This document shows positions 43,177-52,181 of a stretch of DNA of 64,000 nucleotides, piece after piece. Source of the stretch: CAZGMJ01 sp964526785. GTDB taxonomy: Bacteria > Planctomycetota > Phycisphaerae > Sedimentisphaerales > Anaerobacaceae. The position numbers were made by a program, and so were the translations under genes. The stretch spans positions 10,384 through 74,383 of the forward strand of contig CAZGMJ010000023.1 in the NCBI GenBank assembly GCA_964526785.1, read 5' to 3'. Below the pieces are notes generated by a model. That model had not been told where the DNA came from. It saw nothing but the letters and a program-made list of their open reading frames with translations, and did not search any database. Each line of letters begins with the position of its first letter. Positions within the stretch are counted from its first letter, which is position 1.

Positions 43177-43627
43177 AGGTCTCTGCAAAATCCGTCCTGA
43201 TTTGCGTTATGTCCGCGATTTTCGTTATTCTTTCGTTTGTGCTTCCGAGCAGAAAGCGGTGGTTGTCCACCTCGAGCAGGTGCACAGATCGGCGCGGGCC
43301 GAGATGAGTTGTCTCGATGATTCTGACTCTTTTGCCCGGTGCGTTCGCCAGTCGCGGCAGCACCTTTCTCGACACATAGAGTGCTGCCCCACCGAGCACT
43401 ATGACCACAACGACCGACAGCATCATCTTGCGAAAAAGCTCCCACGGACTGTATTCTTCGTTTTGCAGTGCCGGGCCGTTGGGGTCGGTTACGCCGGATG
43501 CGTTTGATTCCGACTTGATCTCATTGGCGTCGGTTTTGGAGGTTGCGGCGCATGGATACACGAAGGTCGTGACGACCAGAATGGTCGTTATGACCGATAG
43601 AACGCCTTCTTTGTGGAATCCTGTCAT
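43154..43627 (-). CDS. fliO: flagellar biosynthesis protein FliO
   Basis: 157 residues from ATG at 43627 (MTGFHKEGVLSVITT); the frame is open upstream, but this start gives a proper signal peptide (SVITTILVVTTFVYPCAA). One transmembrane helix (MMLSVVVVIVLGGAALYVSRKVLP) is followed by the FliO cytoplasmic domain (KRVRIIETTHLGPRRSVHLLEVDNHRFLLGSTNERITKIADI). FliO helps assemble the FliP ring. The position directly before fliP supports the call. Confidence 0.88.
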   Translation of the reverse strand: MTGFHKEGVLSVITTILVVTTFVYPCAATSKTDANEIKSESNASGVTDPNGPALQNEEYSPWELFRKMMLSVVVVIVLGGAALYVSRKVLPRLANAPGKRVRIIETTHLGPRRSVHLLEVDNHRFLLGSTNERITKIADITQIRTDFAETYADTLGK

Positions 43628-43803
43628 GACGCACGAAAAATGCACAGTATTGCCGTTTCTGCCTGGGGTATGTGTGCAAAATCCGTGCCCGGCCAATATC
43701 CTGCATTCGGACGCATTGTGTGGGTGCGGACGGCGCGTCATGTCCGAAAACTGTACACGTCGCGCGCCACACGGCGCCGCAGTGCCGGGCCGTCAGGCGT
43801 GCT

Positions 43804-44538
43804 CTATTGCAGGTTCTGCATCACAGCAATCATGATGTGCTGGTTTTCGGAAACGATGCTGTCTCGACTGCTCCACTTTCCGCCGGGACCGGCCCCCCAG
43901 CAATAGACGGACCATCCGAGATCGGCCGGCAACGTTTCATCGATATAGTCGGCAACTGTCTGCGCCCGTCTGGCTGAGAGTGTCCATTGTTGCCTGGCAG
44001 ACGTGCTGTCCGGGGCTAGGCCTAACACATAGAGGGTCCGCTGGCCGGCACTGACATGCCCCTGGAGATTCTGGCAAAACTCGGATAAATAGGCCTCGGC
44101 CGACTCGCTCAGCGCATGGCTGCCGGGTTCAAAACGCACTTTCGTAACCGTGAAGTCGATCTCTTCCGCTACCAACTGCGACGGTTTTGTTATCATCATT
44201 TCTTCCACCTGGTCGAAAAGCCGCTGCAATTGCTCTTCTGTCGCGTCGAGTGCGGGGTCGTCAACGGCCTCCTCGGGATCCTCGACAGCATGTCTGACTT
44301 TGATGCCTCCCTCGCGATAACGCTCCTCTTTGCCGAAGAGCATACCGAGCCCGAAGCCGTTGATGGCTTGTATGAAGGCATCACGCCCGCTGCTGACGAG
44401 TTCCGGGTCCTGTTGTTCGGCCAGACTCAGCAACATGACGAAAAAGGTGAGCAAGAGCGTGACCATATCGGAGTAAGTCACAATGTAGCCCGGCACCTTG
44501 GGGCCTCCCTGGTCGGATGTCTTCTTCTTCCTGCTCAA
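43804..44538 (-). CDS. motB: second MotB-like stator protein
   Basis: 244 residues from TTG overlapping the preceding stop (TTGA). A short basic N-terminus (SRKKKTSD) is followed by one helix with the proton-channel Asp24 in VTYSDMVTLLLTFFVMLLSL. The C-terminal OmpA-like domain (about 130-235) keeps the FEPGSHALSESAEAYLSEF start and the LSARRAQTVADYI segment, but has LGLAPD where GHTD is usual. MotB anchors the stator to peptidoglycan. It is one of two consecutive motB-like genes after a single motA. Confidence 0.9.
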   Translation of the reverse strand: MSRKKKTSDQGGPKVPGYIVTYSDMVTLLLTFFVMLLSLAEQQDPELVSSGRDAFIQAINGFGLGMLFGKEERYREGGIKVRHAVEDPEEAVDDPALDATEEQLQRLFDQVEEMMITKPSQLVAEEIDFTVTKVRFEPGSHALSESAEAYLSEFCQNLQGHVSAGQRTLYVLGLAPDSTSARQQWTLSARRAQTVADYIDETLPADLGWSVYCWGAGPGGKWSSRDSIVSENQHIMIAVMQNLQ

Positions 44539-45212
44539 TTGGCAATGCTCCGGTCCAGGATTACGATTTCCAGCCACCGCTGATCCCTGTTGAGCTCATG
44601 GCTCTCGGGAATCGTAGTGCTTGCGGTAATGCTCAGGCGTTCGGCGTCGAAGCGTTCCGCTCGGCGCATCCTGTCCAGTACGGACCAGCAGCGCTTCAGG
44701 CCAAGCTCCTTCTTCTGCGAATCGATATCAGGTGCGGATTCGCAGATCACGATCCGTCCTGGCACTTTTTCCAGAAACTCAGCCAACCTTCTCAGCATTT
44801 CACGCCCTTTCGGCGATAATGCGGTACCCCGGCCCAGAAAGACCTCGCGCGACGGGATAAGAAAGACTTTGCGGCTGCGAAAAGCCTCGGCCCTGGACTT
44901 GTCCTGCAGATTACCACTCGGGCCGGCTTTGAGCGTTTCCTTCTCACTTCCCTTTTCCAACTCCCGGGTCGGTATTATCTGTTCGGCCTGCTTGACCGCG
45001 TCTCTTTCTCTCTTAACCTGCCTGTATACCGAGGGCAGGTCCATGAACATGGTCTCCTTCAACTGCCGGTGGACCTTGTCGTCGAAAGATGAAAAGCTCA
45101 GCAGCAGGACGAAGAACGTCAACAGAAGGGTCATGCAATCGCTGAAGGTCACCATCCATTCGGGCGCCCCCTGTGGTTCATCGTCTTGCGGTGTTTTGGG
45201 GTTGTCCGCCAT
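44535..45212 (-). CDS. motB: MotB-like stator protein
   Basis: 225 residues from ATG overlapping the motA stop (TGATG). Asp25 in MVTFSDCMTLLLTFFVLLLSFSSF is the expected proton-binding residue. The linker is charged. The C-terminal OmpA-like domain (FLGRGTALSPKGREMLRRLAEFLEKVPGRIVICESAPD, then LGLKRCWSVLDRM) is divergent: the GHTD and LSxxRA motifs are not retained, so direct peptidoglycan binding is doubtful. It may work with the second MotB-like protein as a mixed stator pair. Confidence 0.9.
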   Translation of the reverse strand: MADNPKTPQDDEPQGAPEWMVTFSDCMTLLLTFFVLLLSFSSFDDKVHRQLKETMFMDLPSVYRQVKRERDAVKQAEQIIPTRELEKGSEKETLKAGPSGNLQDKSRAEAFRSRKVFLIPSREVFLGRGTALSPKGREMLRRLAEFLEKVPGRIVICESAPDIDSQKKELGLKRCWSVLDRMRRAERFDAERLSITASTTIPESHELNRDQRWLEIVILDRSIAN

Positions 45213-45982
45213 CACACTGTCGCCTTGACTTCTTCTCTTCGACTGTGCGAGACGAAGGCCTGCATTTTCTCACGGACACTCGTCGGATTCTCGCCCCGTG
45301 CGATCGCGCAGACCCCTTCGGCGATCATTTCCATGGCCATTGTTTCCGCCTTGGAATAGATGCCTAACTTGCCCGCCAGCGGTATGAACACGAGGTTCGC
45401 GGTAAGGGCGCCGTAAAAGGTCGTCAGCAGCGCAACCGCCATGCCCTGACCGATGGAGTCGGGCGATGAGAGATTTCGGAGCATCTGCACCAGGCCGATC
45501 AGGGTGCCGATCATACCAAACGCCGGAGCCGCCGCTCCCATGAACTCAAGTATTTTCTTTCCGGTCGAGTGGCGCTCCTGGAGGTATTGTATCTCCAGAT
45601 CCATCATGTCTCGGATTTGCTGCGATTCCTGGCCGTCCACGAGCATCTGGAGGCCCTTGACCATGAAGGCGTCGTCTACGTTATGGATCTCCTGCTCGAG
45701 GGCCAGGGCTCCGTCCCTTCTGTTAATGGCTGCGTAGTTGACCATCTGTTGAATGAGTTCCGAAGGCGATGGGACCTTGGCGATGAACGTCTTCTTGACG
45801 ATCGCGAAGATGCCGAGAAACTGCGACAGAGAGAAGTGAATGAGAGTCGAGCACAGCATCCCGCCTATCGTCACGAGAATAGACGGTATGTGCAGAAAGG
45901 CCTGCCAGCCGCCACCGGAGACGATGGCGAACATCACCACAAGAAATCCCAGCACTATTCCTACAACGGTTGCGATATCCAT
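45212..45982 (-). CDS. motA: flagellar motor stator protein MotA
   Basis: 256 residues with four transmembrane helices. MDIATVVGIVLGFLVVMFAIVSGGGWQAFLHIPSILVTIGG is the MotA/PomA start. The cytoplasmic charges (INRRDGALALEQEI) and the channel Pro in GAAAPAFGMIGTLIGLVQML are kept. It forms the proton- or sodium-conducting stator with MotB; the ion cannot be assigned from sequence alone. It overlaps the next motB gene by one base. Confidence 0.96.
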   Translation of the reverse strand: MDIATVVGIVLGFLVVMFAIVSGGGWQAFLHIPSILVTIGGMLCSTLIHFSLSQFLGIFAIVKKTFIAKVPSPSELIQQMVNYAAINRRDGALALEQEIHNVDDAFMVKGLQMLVDGQESQQIRDMMDLEIQYLQERHSTGKKILEFMGAAAPAFGMIGTLIGLVQMLRNLSSPDSIGQGMAVALLTTFYGALTANLVFIPLAGKLGIYSKAETMAMEMIAEGVCAIARGENPTSVREKMQAFVSHSRREEVKATV

Positions 45983-45987
45983 CGGAT

Positions 45988-46683
45988 CTACTGACTATCC
46001 ACTATCTGTTTCAGTTTCTGACAAAAGTACGCAGCCAATGTCGGCTCGACGTTGGCCAATTCCGCCAGCAGGTTGCCTTTTGTTCTGTCGGTCATGTAGT
46101 AAAGTATCTTGACGGCGTCATCGTGGCTGTTGTTCTTCGCCTGACTCATGCTCGTCAGTATCTTGGCCGCACTGGCGGAGTCCATCTTGTCGTATGCAGC
46201 GGCCAAAGCCGCGAGATTCGCTTCTTCGTCTTTGGCTATGGCAATTCGCCGTTTCTCCAGCGTATCTCGCTGCTGTTTCAACTGGGCGACGCTGGAGGCC
46301 AGTTCGACCCGCAGCCCTTCGAGCTTGTCGACGTCGCTGCTGAGCGTTTGTTGTGCAATCTGGATTTGCTGCTCGCGCTCTTCGAGGTTCCGTAATTTAC
46401 GGTTGTATTGCTCAATCTTGTCGCGCACTTCATTTATCAAGACTTTGAGTTGCTGCCGGCTCATAGCCGTCCTCAATGCCTGATCCGCGCCAAGCCCGGA
46501 CGCGTTTCCTGCGGCCTGCGGCGGCGGGATTGTCACGGTCGAATCCTGTTGACGGGCATCTGCGTTTGGGGCGTCTGATGGTTGCTCGACCGGCATCCTG
46601 GGCGTCGTGAACCAGGCAAACGCAAACGCTCCCGCGAAGCTTATTAACCCTGCCCCCAGCAATATGATTATCTTCTTCAGCAT
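45988..46683 (-). CDS. MotE-like membrane coiled-coil protein (MgtE-N-like C-terminus)
   Basis: 231 residues from ATG at 46683 with AGGAGC upstream; the frame extends 13 codons farther back. One N-terminal transmembrane helix (IIILLGAGLISFAGAFAFAWF), a Pro/Gln linker, a coiled coil about 80-160 (EYNRKL...LEEREQQIQIAQQTLSSDVDKLE), and a C-terminal region with the MgtE-N/FliG-like helices (YDKMDSASAAKILTSMSQAKNNSHDDAVKILYYMTDRTKGNLLAEL). Similar proteins follow fliJ in many bacteria; some, named MotE, help stator placement. Here it lies between fliJ and motA, which fits. Confidence 0.8.
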   Translation of the reverse strand: MLKKIIILLGAGLISFAGAFAFAWFTTPRMPVEQPSDAPNADARQQDSTVTIPPPQAAGNASGLGADQALRTAMSRQQLKVLINEVRDKIEQYNRKLRNLEEREQQIQIAQQTLSSDVDKLEGLRVELASSVAQLKQQRDTLEKRRIAIAKDEEANLAALAAAYDKMDSASAAKILTSMSQAKNNSHDDAVKILYYMTDRTKGNLLAELANVEPTLAAYFCQKLKQIVDSQ

Positions 46684-46759
46684 TATCCTGCTCCTGTCTG
46701 ATAGCCGGATTTCGGCCGCCATACACCTTTCCTATCCCGGCGTGCCGCTTCGGAGACAC

Positions 46760-47236
46760 TCATGACGACTCCTCGCTTTGGTCTGTCCCGGCCGTTGCCG
46801 TCTCCCGCGTAAAGCGAATAGTCGCCATCTCGTCCAGGTTCTTCTGTTCGATGCGGTCCTGCTGCTCGAAAAACCGTTTTTCAGCCTTCGCTCTCAGTTT
46901 CTCCAAACCCTCTCGGAATCTCCTGACTTGCCTCAGTGTTTGCGCCTGCCGGCTGCGTTGCTGCTCGAGTTCGTGTATGCTCGTTCTGATCCGCCTGACT
47001 TGTTCGTCGGTGCCCGCCGAGTGCTTGAGGAAGAACTCCTGTCGAACTAGGCGGCTGGCGGTCGGCGCCTGGCTCAACTCGTCCATGATGCCGTCCAGCA
47101 CGCGCAACTGCGCGAGCAACTGTGTGCGCGCGTTAGTGAGCTTCTGCGTCGTAGCTATCAGTTCGGCTTTACGCATCTGCTCTTCCTTCTTCTTCACATC
47201 CAGCACGCGCTGCAATCTCCAGACAAAGTGCTTCAT
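46760..47236 (-). CDS. fliJ: flagellar export protein FliJ
   Basis: 158 residues, all coiled coil. The start (FVWRLQRVLDVKKKEEQMRKAELIATTQKLTNARTQLLAQL) is typical of FliJ. FliJ is the central stalk of the FliI ATPase and a chaperone escort protein. It follows fliI after nine bases. Confidence 0.92.
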   Translation of the reverse strand: MKHFVWRLQRVLDVKKKEEQMRKAELIATTQKLTNARTQLLAQLRVLDGIMDELSQAPTASRLVRQEFFLKHSAGTDEQVRRIRTSIHELEQQRSRQAQTLRQVRRFREGLEKLRAKAEKRFFEQQDRIEQKNLDEMATIRFTRETATAGTDQSEESS

Positions 47237-47245
47237 TCACATTTC

Positions 47246-48658
47246 TCAACTGTGGGCATGCTCCAGATTCACACTCAGCAGCTCATCCCAGTCTCTGGTT
47301 ATGGACATCAGGTGTTCGACTGTCTGGGCGAATTCCATTCGTTGATTTGCGCCCTGGGTCAGGAAATCGCTGATTCGGTCGATCAGCGTAATTGCACCGT
47401 CGATACGTCGATTGCTTCCCGGGGCGAAGGCGCCTATGTTGATCAGGTCCTCTGCATCGACATAGGTGGCGTATATTTCTTTGAATTTCTGAGCGGCCAT
47501 GCGGTGTTCCGGACTGACAACGGACGGCATGAGTCGGCTGACGCTCGCGAGGATATCCACAGCGGGATAATGTCCCCGGTCCGCAAGTTTGCGCGCCAGA
47601 ACAATGTGTCCGTCAAGAAGGCTGCGAGCGCTGTCGCTTACAGGGTCGTTGAGATCGTCGTTTTCAACCAGTACAGTAAGGATACCTGTGATGCTGCCCG
47701 TTCTCGCGCAGCCGAGCCGCTCGATAAGCCTCGGCATCAGCGCGAAGACGCTGGGGCAATATCCCTTGGATGCCGGCGGCTCTCCAGCCGCCAGACCTAT
47801 CTCCCGTTGAGCCTGGGCAAACCGGGTCAGAGAATCCATCATGAACAGTACGTCCCTGCCCTTATCCCGGAAATACTCCGCGACGGTAACTGCGACAAAG
47901 GCCGCCTTGACGCGCTGAATCGGCGGGGCGTCGGACGCTGCGACAATGACGACGCTTCGCGCCAGTCCCTCGGGGCCGAGGTTCTCTTCGAGAAATTCCC
48001 GCACTTCGCGACCCCGCTCGCCTATCAGCGCCACGACGTTAACCGAAGCGTCGCTGGATCGCGCGATATCGCCCAGCAGGACGCTCTTGCCAACTCCGCT
48101 GCCGGCAAATATCCCCACACGCTGTCCTTTGCCGCACGTGAGCAGTCCGTCGACCGAGCGAATTCCAAGTGCCAGCGGTTCGACGATTCGCTCGCGACTG
48201 AGCGGTGACGGGCTCGTTGCGTCCAGTGGTCTCTTTTCCGTACCGGGCAGCGGGCCTTTCTGGTCCATAGGTTCGCCGAGACCGTTGAGGACCCTGCCGA
48301 GAATGCCCTCGCCAAGCGTGATGTGGCGCGGAGTCGTCCGTGCCGTTACTCCGTCGCCCGGAGATATGCCTTCGATATGCTCCAAAGGCAACAAGATGAG
48401 GTTCTTGTCATGAAATCCCACCACCTCGGCCAGCACGCGACGCTTGTCGCGCATATGTATGCCGCATATTTCGCCCAATCCTACCGCCGGGCCGCTGGAC
48501 TCGACCCGCAGGCCCGAGACGCGCACTACCGAACCCCGACAGTTTCGCAGACTTACCTGGTTCAGGGCGCTTCGAAGGCTGCCGAAGTCAATCCACGGCT
48601 TGCCCACGGCATCGCCGTACGGTTGGGAATCTGGCGAGTTGATCGATTCTTGTGTCAT
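47246..48658 (-). CDS. fliI: flagellum-specific ATPase FliI
   Basis: 470 residues. Walker A AGSGVGKS is at about 185-192. Other family marks are ALIGERGREVREFLEENLG, DVLFMMDSLTRFAQAQREIGLAAGEPPASKGYCPSVFALMPRLIERLG and the C-terminal helical domain. It is the export ATPase related to the F1 beta subunit. Its start overlaps the fliH stop (ATGA). Confidence 0.97.
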   Translation of the reverse strand: MTQESINSPDSQPYGDAVGKPWIDFGSLRSALNQVSLRNCRGSVVRVSGLRVESSGPAVGLGEICGIHMRDKRRVLAEVVGFHDKNLILLPLEHIEGISPGDGVTARTTPRHITLGEGILGRVLNGLGEPMDQKGPLPGTEKRPLDATSPSPLSRERIVEPLALGIRSVDGLLTCGKGQRVGIFAGSGVGKSVLLGDIARSSDASVNVVALIGERGREVREFLEENLGPEGLARSVVIVAASDAPPIQRVKAAFVAVTVAEYFRDKGRDVLFMMDSLTRFAQAQREIGLAAGEPPASKGYCPSVFALMPRLIERLGCARTGSITGILTVLVENDDLNDPVSDSARSLLDGHIVLARKLADRGHYPAVDILASVSRLMPSVVSPEHRMAAQKFKEIYATYVDAEDLINIGAFAPGSNRRIDGAITLIDRISDFLTQGANQRMEFAQTVEHLMSITRDWDELLSVNLEHAHS

Positions 48659-49266
48659 GATTGCTGATGGGCCTTCTTCAGGGCCTTTGCTATTCGTTCC
48701 AGTTGCTCGTTGATGCGCGATTCAATTGCACCCTTTGGGCTCTCGACGACGCATTCGGCTTTGCCGACCTGGGCATCGGCGACCAGGCGAGCGTTATGCA
48801 GGCTCGTATCCTGTTCGCTGTTTTGTCTGGCCGACTGCAGCAGTGCCAGATCTTCCGGATTCAGCCGCACGGTCAAATCCTCGGCTGTCGGAGCATCCTT
48901 GAGTGTTTCCTTGATTATGGCTTCGATTTCGTAGTCTCCGTCGGCTATCTGCCGCGACAGTACTCTACGCGCGATTTCCACGCTCAATTCCGCGATTTCG
49001 TCTTTGTGTTGGACATACAACTGCCTGGCGGAACGCTCCAGTTCCGCCAGTACGGATTCCAGGGTTCTGTTTGCCTGTATGAATTGTTGCTTATGTTCTT
49101 CGAGTTCGGGCAACAATCCCTGTGAAATCAGTTGCACATCGGCTTCCAGTTCACGCGGTGAATCGTCGACGGTCGCGTTCTCTGTCTCTGACACCGAGGC
49201 CTGTCCGTGCACGTGCTGGACCGAAGCAATTGGTCTTTCCAGAGTAACAGTCAAGTGTACGGGCAT
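48655..49266 (-). CDS. fliH: flagellar assembly protein FliH
   Basis: 203 residues. The N-terminal third is variable; a coiled coil follows (ELEEHKQQFIQANRTLESVLAELERSARQLYVQHKDEIAELSVEIARRVLSRQI), then the C-terminal domain (LTVRLNPEDLALLQSARQ, KAECVVESPKGAIESRINEQLERIAKAL). FliH regulates FliI and ties it to FliN of the C-ring. The position between fliG and fliI is standard. Confidence 0.93.
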   Translation of the reverse strand: MPVHLTVTLERPIASVQHVHGQASVSETENATVDDSPRELEADVQLISQGLLPELEEHKQQFIQANRTLESVLAELERSARQLYVQHKDEIAELSVEIARRVLSRQIADGDYEIEAIIKETLKDAPTAEDLTVRLNPEDLALLQSARQNSEQDTSLHNARLVADAQVGKAECVVESPKGAIESRINEQLERIAKALKKAHQQS

Positions 49267-49270
49267 CTAA

Positions 49271-50272
49271 TCAGTCCTCTACAAAGGACAATTCACCTTC
49301 TTCATTCATTTGGCGCAGCGCCTGGACGATTTCCGCACGGGCCTCCTCGATCTCTTCCCTCTTTGGGGACGAAATCAGTGATGCTTCTTCGTCCAGCGTT
49401 GCTGCAGCCCGTTCGGAAATGTTGGCTCGTATTTTGTCGGCGATCAACTGGTCCGCTTTGACCAAAGCCAGAGCCAGTTTGCCCGAATCCACGCCCCGCA
49501 AGCCTTCCTGCAGCGACCTGTCGGCTACCTGGGGGATATCTTCCCAGATTATCATCAGACTGGTAACCGTTTCGCCGGCCTGGGCGTCCTTCTGCTGGAT
49601 CGCTTCGAGCAGACCGTCGCGAAGTTCGCCGCTCAGATTCCTAAGGATCACCGCGACCTTGCGAAGAGACTGCTCCGAGGAATTCGCTCCGGTTTCACCT
49701 GCATCGGCGCCCGCGGCCCCCTCGATCCGTTTGGAAATCATATCGGCTATGCGCGTCTTCGCCTCAGGACTCACGGTTTCGCTGCTTGCCATGCGTGCAA
49801 TTGCACTGAATCTCACGCCTTCGCCCAGACAACCCAGGACCTCCGAGCTTTTGCGGGGCGGCAGTTCCGAAAGGACCACGGCAGCGGCCTGGGGGTGCTC
49901 ATCCTCCAGGACTGTCGCAATTACGTTGGAATCCGCCTCACGGATCGCAATGAACGGATCTCGTTTCTTCAGAAGATCCTTTATCTGTGTCTGCACTTCC
50001 TCGGCCTTGCGCGGACCTACGGTGTTCTTGAGCATTTCCTGGAGAAAGCTGTTGAGGTGGAAGCCGCTGCCCGACCGGAGCGAATTGCAGAATTGCTGTG
50101 CCACTTCCATACTTTGACGACCTTTGTTCACGCCCGTGGCTTCCACATAGGCCATTTCGACGGCGATTTCCTGAACCGTTTCAGGCGACAGTCCGCTGAG
50201 CAATTCGGATGCGATCGAAGCGTCGAGACACGTCAGCAGAATGGCTGCTTTCTGTTTGCCCGCCAGCGCCAT
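49271..50272 (-). CDS. fliG: flagellar motor switch protein FliG
   Basis: 333 residues, the usual length. The N-terminal MS-ring binding domain (GKQKAAILLTCLDASIASELLSGLSPETVQEIAVEMAY), the middle EHPQ motif (LEDEHPQAAAVVLSELPPRKSSEVL) and the C-terminal torque region (IREADSNV...; ISERAAATLDEEASLISSPKREEIEEARAEIVQALRQM) are all present. FliG transmits stator torque to the rotor. Confidence 0.97.
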   Translation of the reverse strand: MALAGKQKAAILLTCLDASIASELLSGLSPETVQEIAVEMAYVEATGVNKGRQSMEVAQQFCNSLRSGSGFHLNSFLQEMLKNTVGPRKAEEVQTQIKDLLKKRDPFIAIREADSNVIATVLEDEHPQAAAVVLSELPPRKSSEVLGCLGEGVRFSAIARMASSETVSPEAKTRIADMISKRIEGAAGADAGETGANSSEQSLRKVAVILRNLSGELRDGLLEAIQQKDAQAGETVTSLMIIWEDIPQVADRSLQEGLRGVDSGKLALALVKADQLIADKIRANISERAAATLDEEASLISSPKREEIEEARAEIVQALRQMNEEGELSFVED

Positions 50273-50275
50273 GTG

Positions 50276-51778
50276 TTACCCTCCCTTTTCCTCAATCCAA
50301 CTGGCAAACAACTGCTTAACCTGCTCCGGATTGCTTTGCAGCGCCGCGGCTATTTGGCGGCGCACGGCTGTGGGTTCGCCGACGCCTCCCGGGGGCAGCA
50401 GGCCGGTCTCTGCAGTGGCTTCCGGCAACTCGGTCTGAAACTCCCCCCTGGCAGTCGTCTTCTTGCTTGCCCCCTGGAAGATCTTCAGGGCGAGCAGGGC
50501 GCAGACGGCCATTATCCCGAGTGATGCGTGTCTGGCTATGGCCAAATAGCGGGGCCAGCTCGAAGGTTCCTCTTCGAGAATGGTCTCGACCTGTCGATTG
50601 AACTTCACGTCCACCACTTTGATCGATGAGGCGTCTTCAAGGCCGAGCGCGTTCTTGATCAATTCCTCGACGTCGGCTATCTGCATGATCCTGGCTTCGG
50701 TTCCACCCGCTGCAGCGTTGGGATCAGCCGATTCGGGCGACAGGTCCACAAGAGCAGCCACTTTCAAAGACATTACCTTGCCGGGTAGTATGGTTTCCTG
50801 CTTGACTGTTTTGCCCAGTTCGTATTCGGTTGTAATCTCCTCTTCTTTTTTAGGCGTGGGAACCGCCGAGCCGTCGGCTGCCTGGCCTCCTGCCACCGGT
50901 TCGGTGCTCGTTCGGATATCTTCCTTAGCCACGACGCCTTTGGGCTCATATTTCTCCGTTACGGTGCTTACGCTGTTCATGTCCACCACAGCACTGACAC
51001 GCACTGAAGCCCGGTCCGGCCCCAGCACTGCCGTAAGCATATCCTCGACCTTCTTGCTCAGGTTGCTCTCGATACGTTCGCGAAAATCCTGAGCGGTGCC
51101 GGCGCCGTGCGCCGCTGCCTGGTCGGATTCTCCCGAAAGCAGATGCCCCTGGCTGTCGACAACGGTTACATTCTCGGATTTGAGTCCCTCCACGCTGCCG
51201 GCCACCAGATGTGTGATCGACGCGATGTTGAAGCTGCTCAGTCGGTAGCCCGCCCTGAGCTTAAGTACGACCGAAGCTGTCGTTCTGGCCGCTTCCGAGG
51301 CAAACAGCTTCTGTTCGGTATTGACGATGTGCACCCTGGCGTGGTCGACGCCGTCGATCATTTGTATGCTCTTTGCCAGTTCATCCTGCAGAGCTCGTTG
51401 GAGATTGACGTTCTGAACGAACGGGCTGATACCTATCTTCTCCTTGTCGAAAAGGGCGTAGCCGCCTTGCTGACCGGCCGGCAGTCCTTCTCGGGCCATG
51501 TCGAGCCGCAACTGATACACGGCCTCCTTCGGAACGTAGATTGTGGAGCCCCCGTTTCTCAACTCGTAAGCGATGTCCTTCTCGGCTATCTTCTCTGTGA
51601 TCTTGGACGCCTCTTCAGGCGAAAGCTCTCGATAGAGGACGCGCATATCGGGCTTTCGCGCCCAGTGAACCACCAGAGCACCGGTTAACCCGAGCGTCAG
51701 AACAATCGCGATCAGCAACGCCCGCTGGACGATGCTGACGTTCTGCCATATTGCCAATGCTCTTTCTACGACGTCCAT
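50276..51778 (-). CDS. fliF: flagellar MS-ring protein FliF
   Basis: 500 residues, slightly short of the usual 550. Two transmembrane helices are visible, near 20-38 (RALLIAIVLTLGLTGALVVHW) and near 425-445 (HASLGIMAVCALLALKIF). The periplasmic ring-building motifs (FQ)NLQRALQDELAKSIQMIDGVDHARVHIV and SVVLKLRAGYRLSSFNIASITHLVAGSVEGLKSENVTVVDSQG are canonical. The C-terminal FliG-binding tail is present (PEQVKQLFASWIEEKG). It is the base on which the motor is built. Confidence 0.97.
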   Translation of the reverse strand: MDVVERALAIWQNVSIVQRALLIAIVLTLGLTGALVVHWARKPDMRVLYRELSPEEASKITEKIAEKDIAYELRNGGSTIYVPKEAVYQLRLDMAREGLPAGQQGGYALFDKEKIGISPFVQNVNLQRALQDELAKSIQMIDGVDHARVHIVNTEQKLFASEAARTTASVVLKLRAGYRLSSFNIASITHLVAGSVEGLKSENVTVVDSQGHLLSGESDQAAAHGAGTAQDFRERIESNLSKKVEDMLTAVLGPDRASVRVSAVVDMNSVSTVTEKYEPKGVVAKEDIRTSTEPVAGGQAADGSAVPTPKKEEEITTEYELGKTVKQETILPGKVMSLKVAALVDLSPESADPNAAAGGTEARIMQIADVEELIKNALGLEDASSIKVVDVKFNRQVETILEEEPSSWPRYLAIARHASLGIMAVCALLALKIFQGASKKTTARGEFQTELPEATAETGLLPPGGVGEPTAVRRQIAAALQSNPEQVKQLFASWIEEKGG

Positions 51779-51834
51779 TTACCTCTTCTTCGTCCCAAGT
51801 CGGGCGATCATATCCGTTTAGGCCCCGGCAACTC

Positions 51835-52164
51835 TCATATGGGCATATTCATGGTCTGCTTGTACGCCTCGACCAGCTTGTTCCTGACCCCGACGAGCAT
51901 TTTGAAGCTCATGTCCGCCTTCGCGACGGCCGAGACGACCGAATGAATGTCGTTGTTATTGCCGGACAACAGGTCCATTACCGATGCGTCGGAGGCCTGT
52001 TGGAGGTCATTGACTTTGGAGACCGAATTGGCAATACCATTGGCGGCCTTACTGAAATCGGCCTTCGGCGATTCGGGACCGCCTGTCTTCGATGGTCCGG
52101 CCGGCTCTGCAGGCCCTTTGGGCAGCGGCGCTCCCGGGTGTATGCCATTTGCAGCATTGATCAT
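51835..52164 (-). CDS. fliE: MS ring-rod junction protein FliE
   Basis: 109 residues. The C-terminal two thirds (DFSKAANGIANSVSKVNDLQQASDASVMDLLSGNNNDIHSVVSAVAKADMSFKMLVGVRNKLVEAYKQTMNMPI) is the complete FliE pattern ending in (Y/F)-x-x-(I/M)-M-x-M-(P/Q)-(I/V). It couples the MS ring to the rod. It sits between flgC and fliF as usual. Confidence 0.95.
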   Translation of the reverse strand: MINAANGIHPGAPLPKGPAEPAGPSKTGGPESPKADFSKAANGIANSVSKVNDLQQASDASVMDLLSGNNNDIHSVVSAVAKADMSFKMLVGVRNKLVEAYKQTMNMPI

Positions 52165-52181
52165 TCATGCACCTCTTATGT

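Noticed and set aside
42311..43507. Long plus-strand frame of 398 codons opposite fliP and fliO
   Set aside because: It is antisense to conserved genes and shows no family match; GC-rich coding DNA often leaves such frames open.
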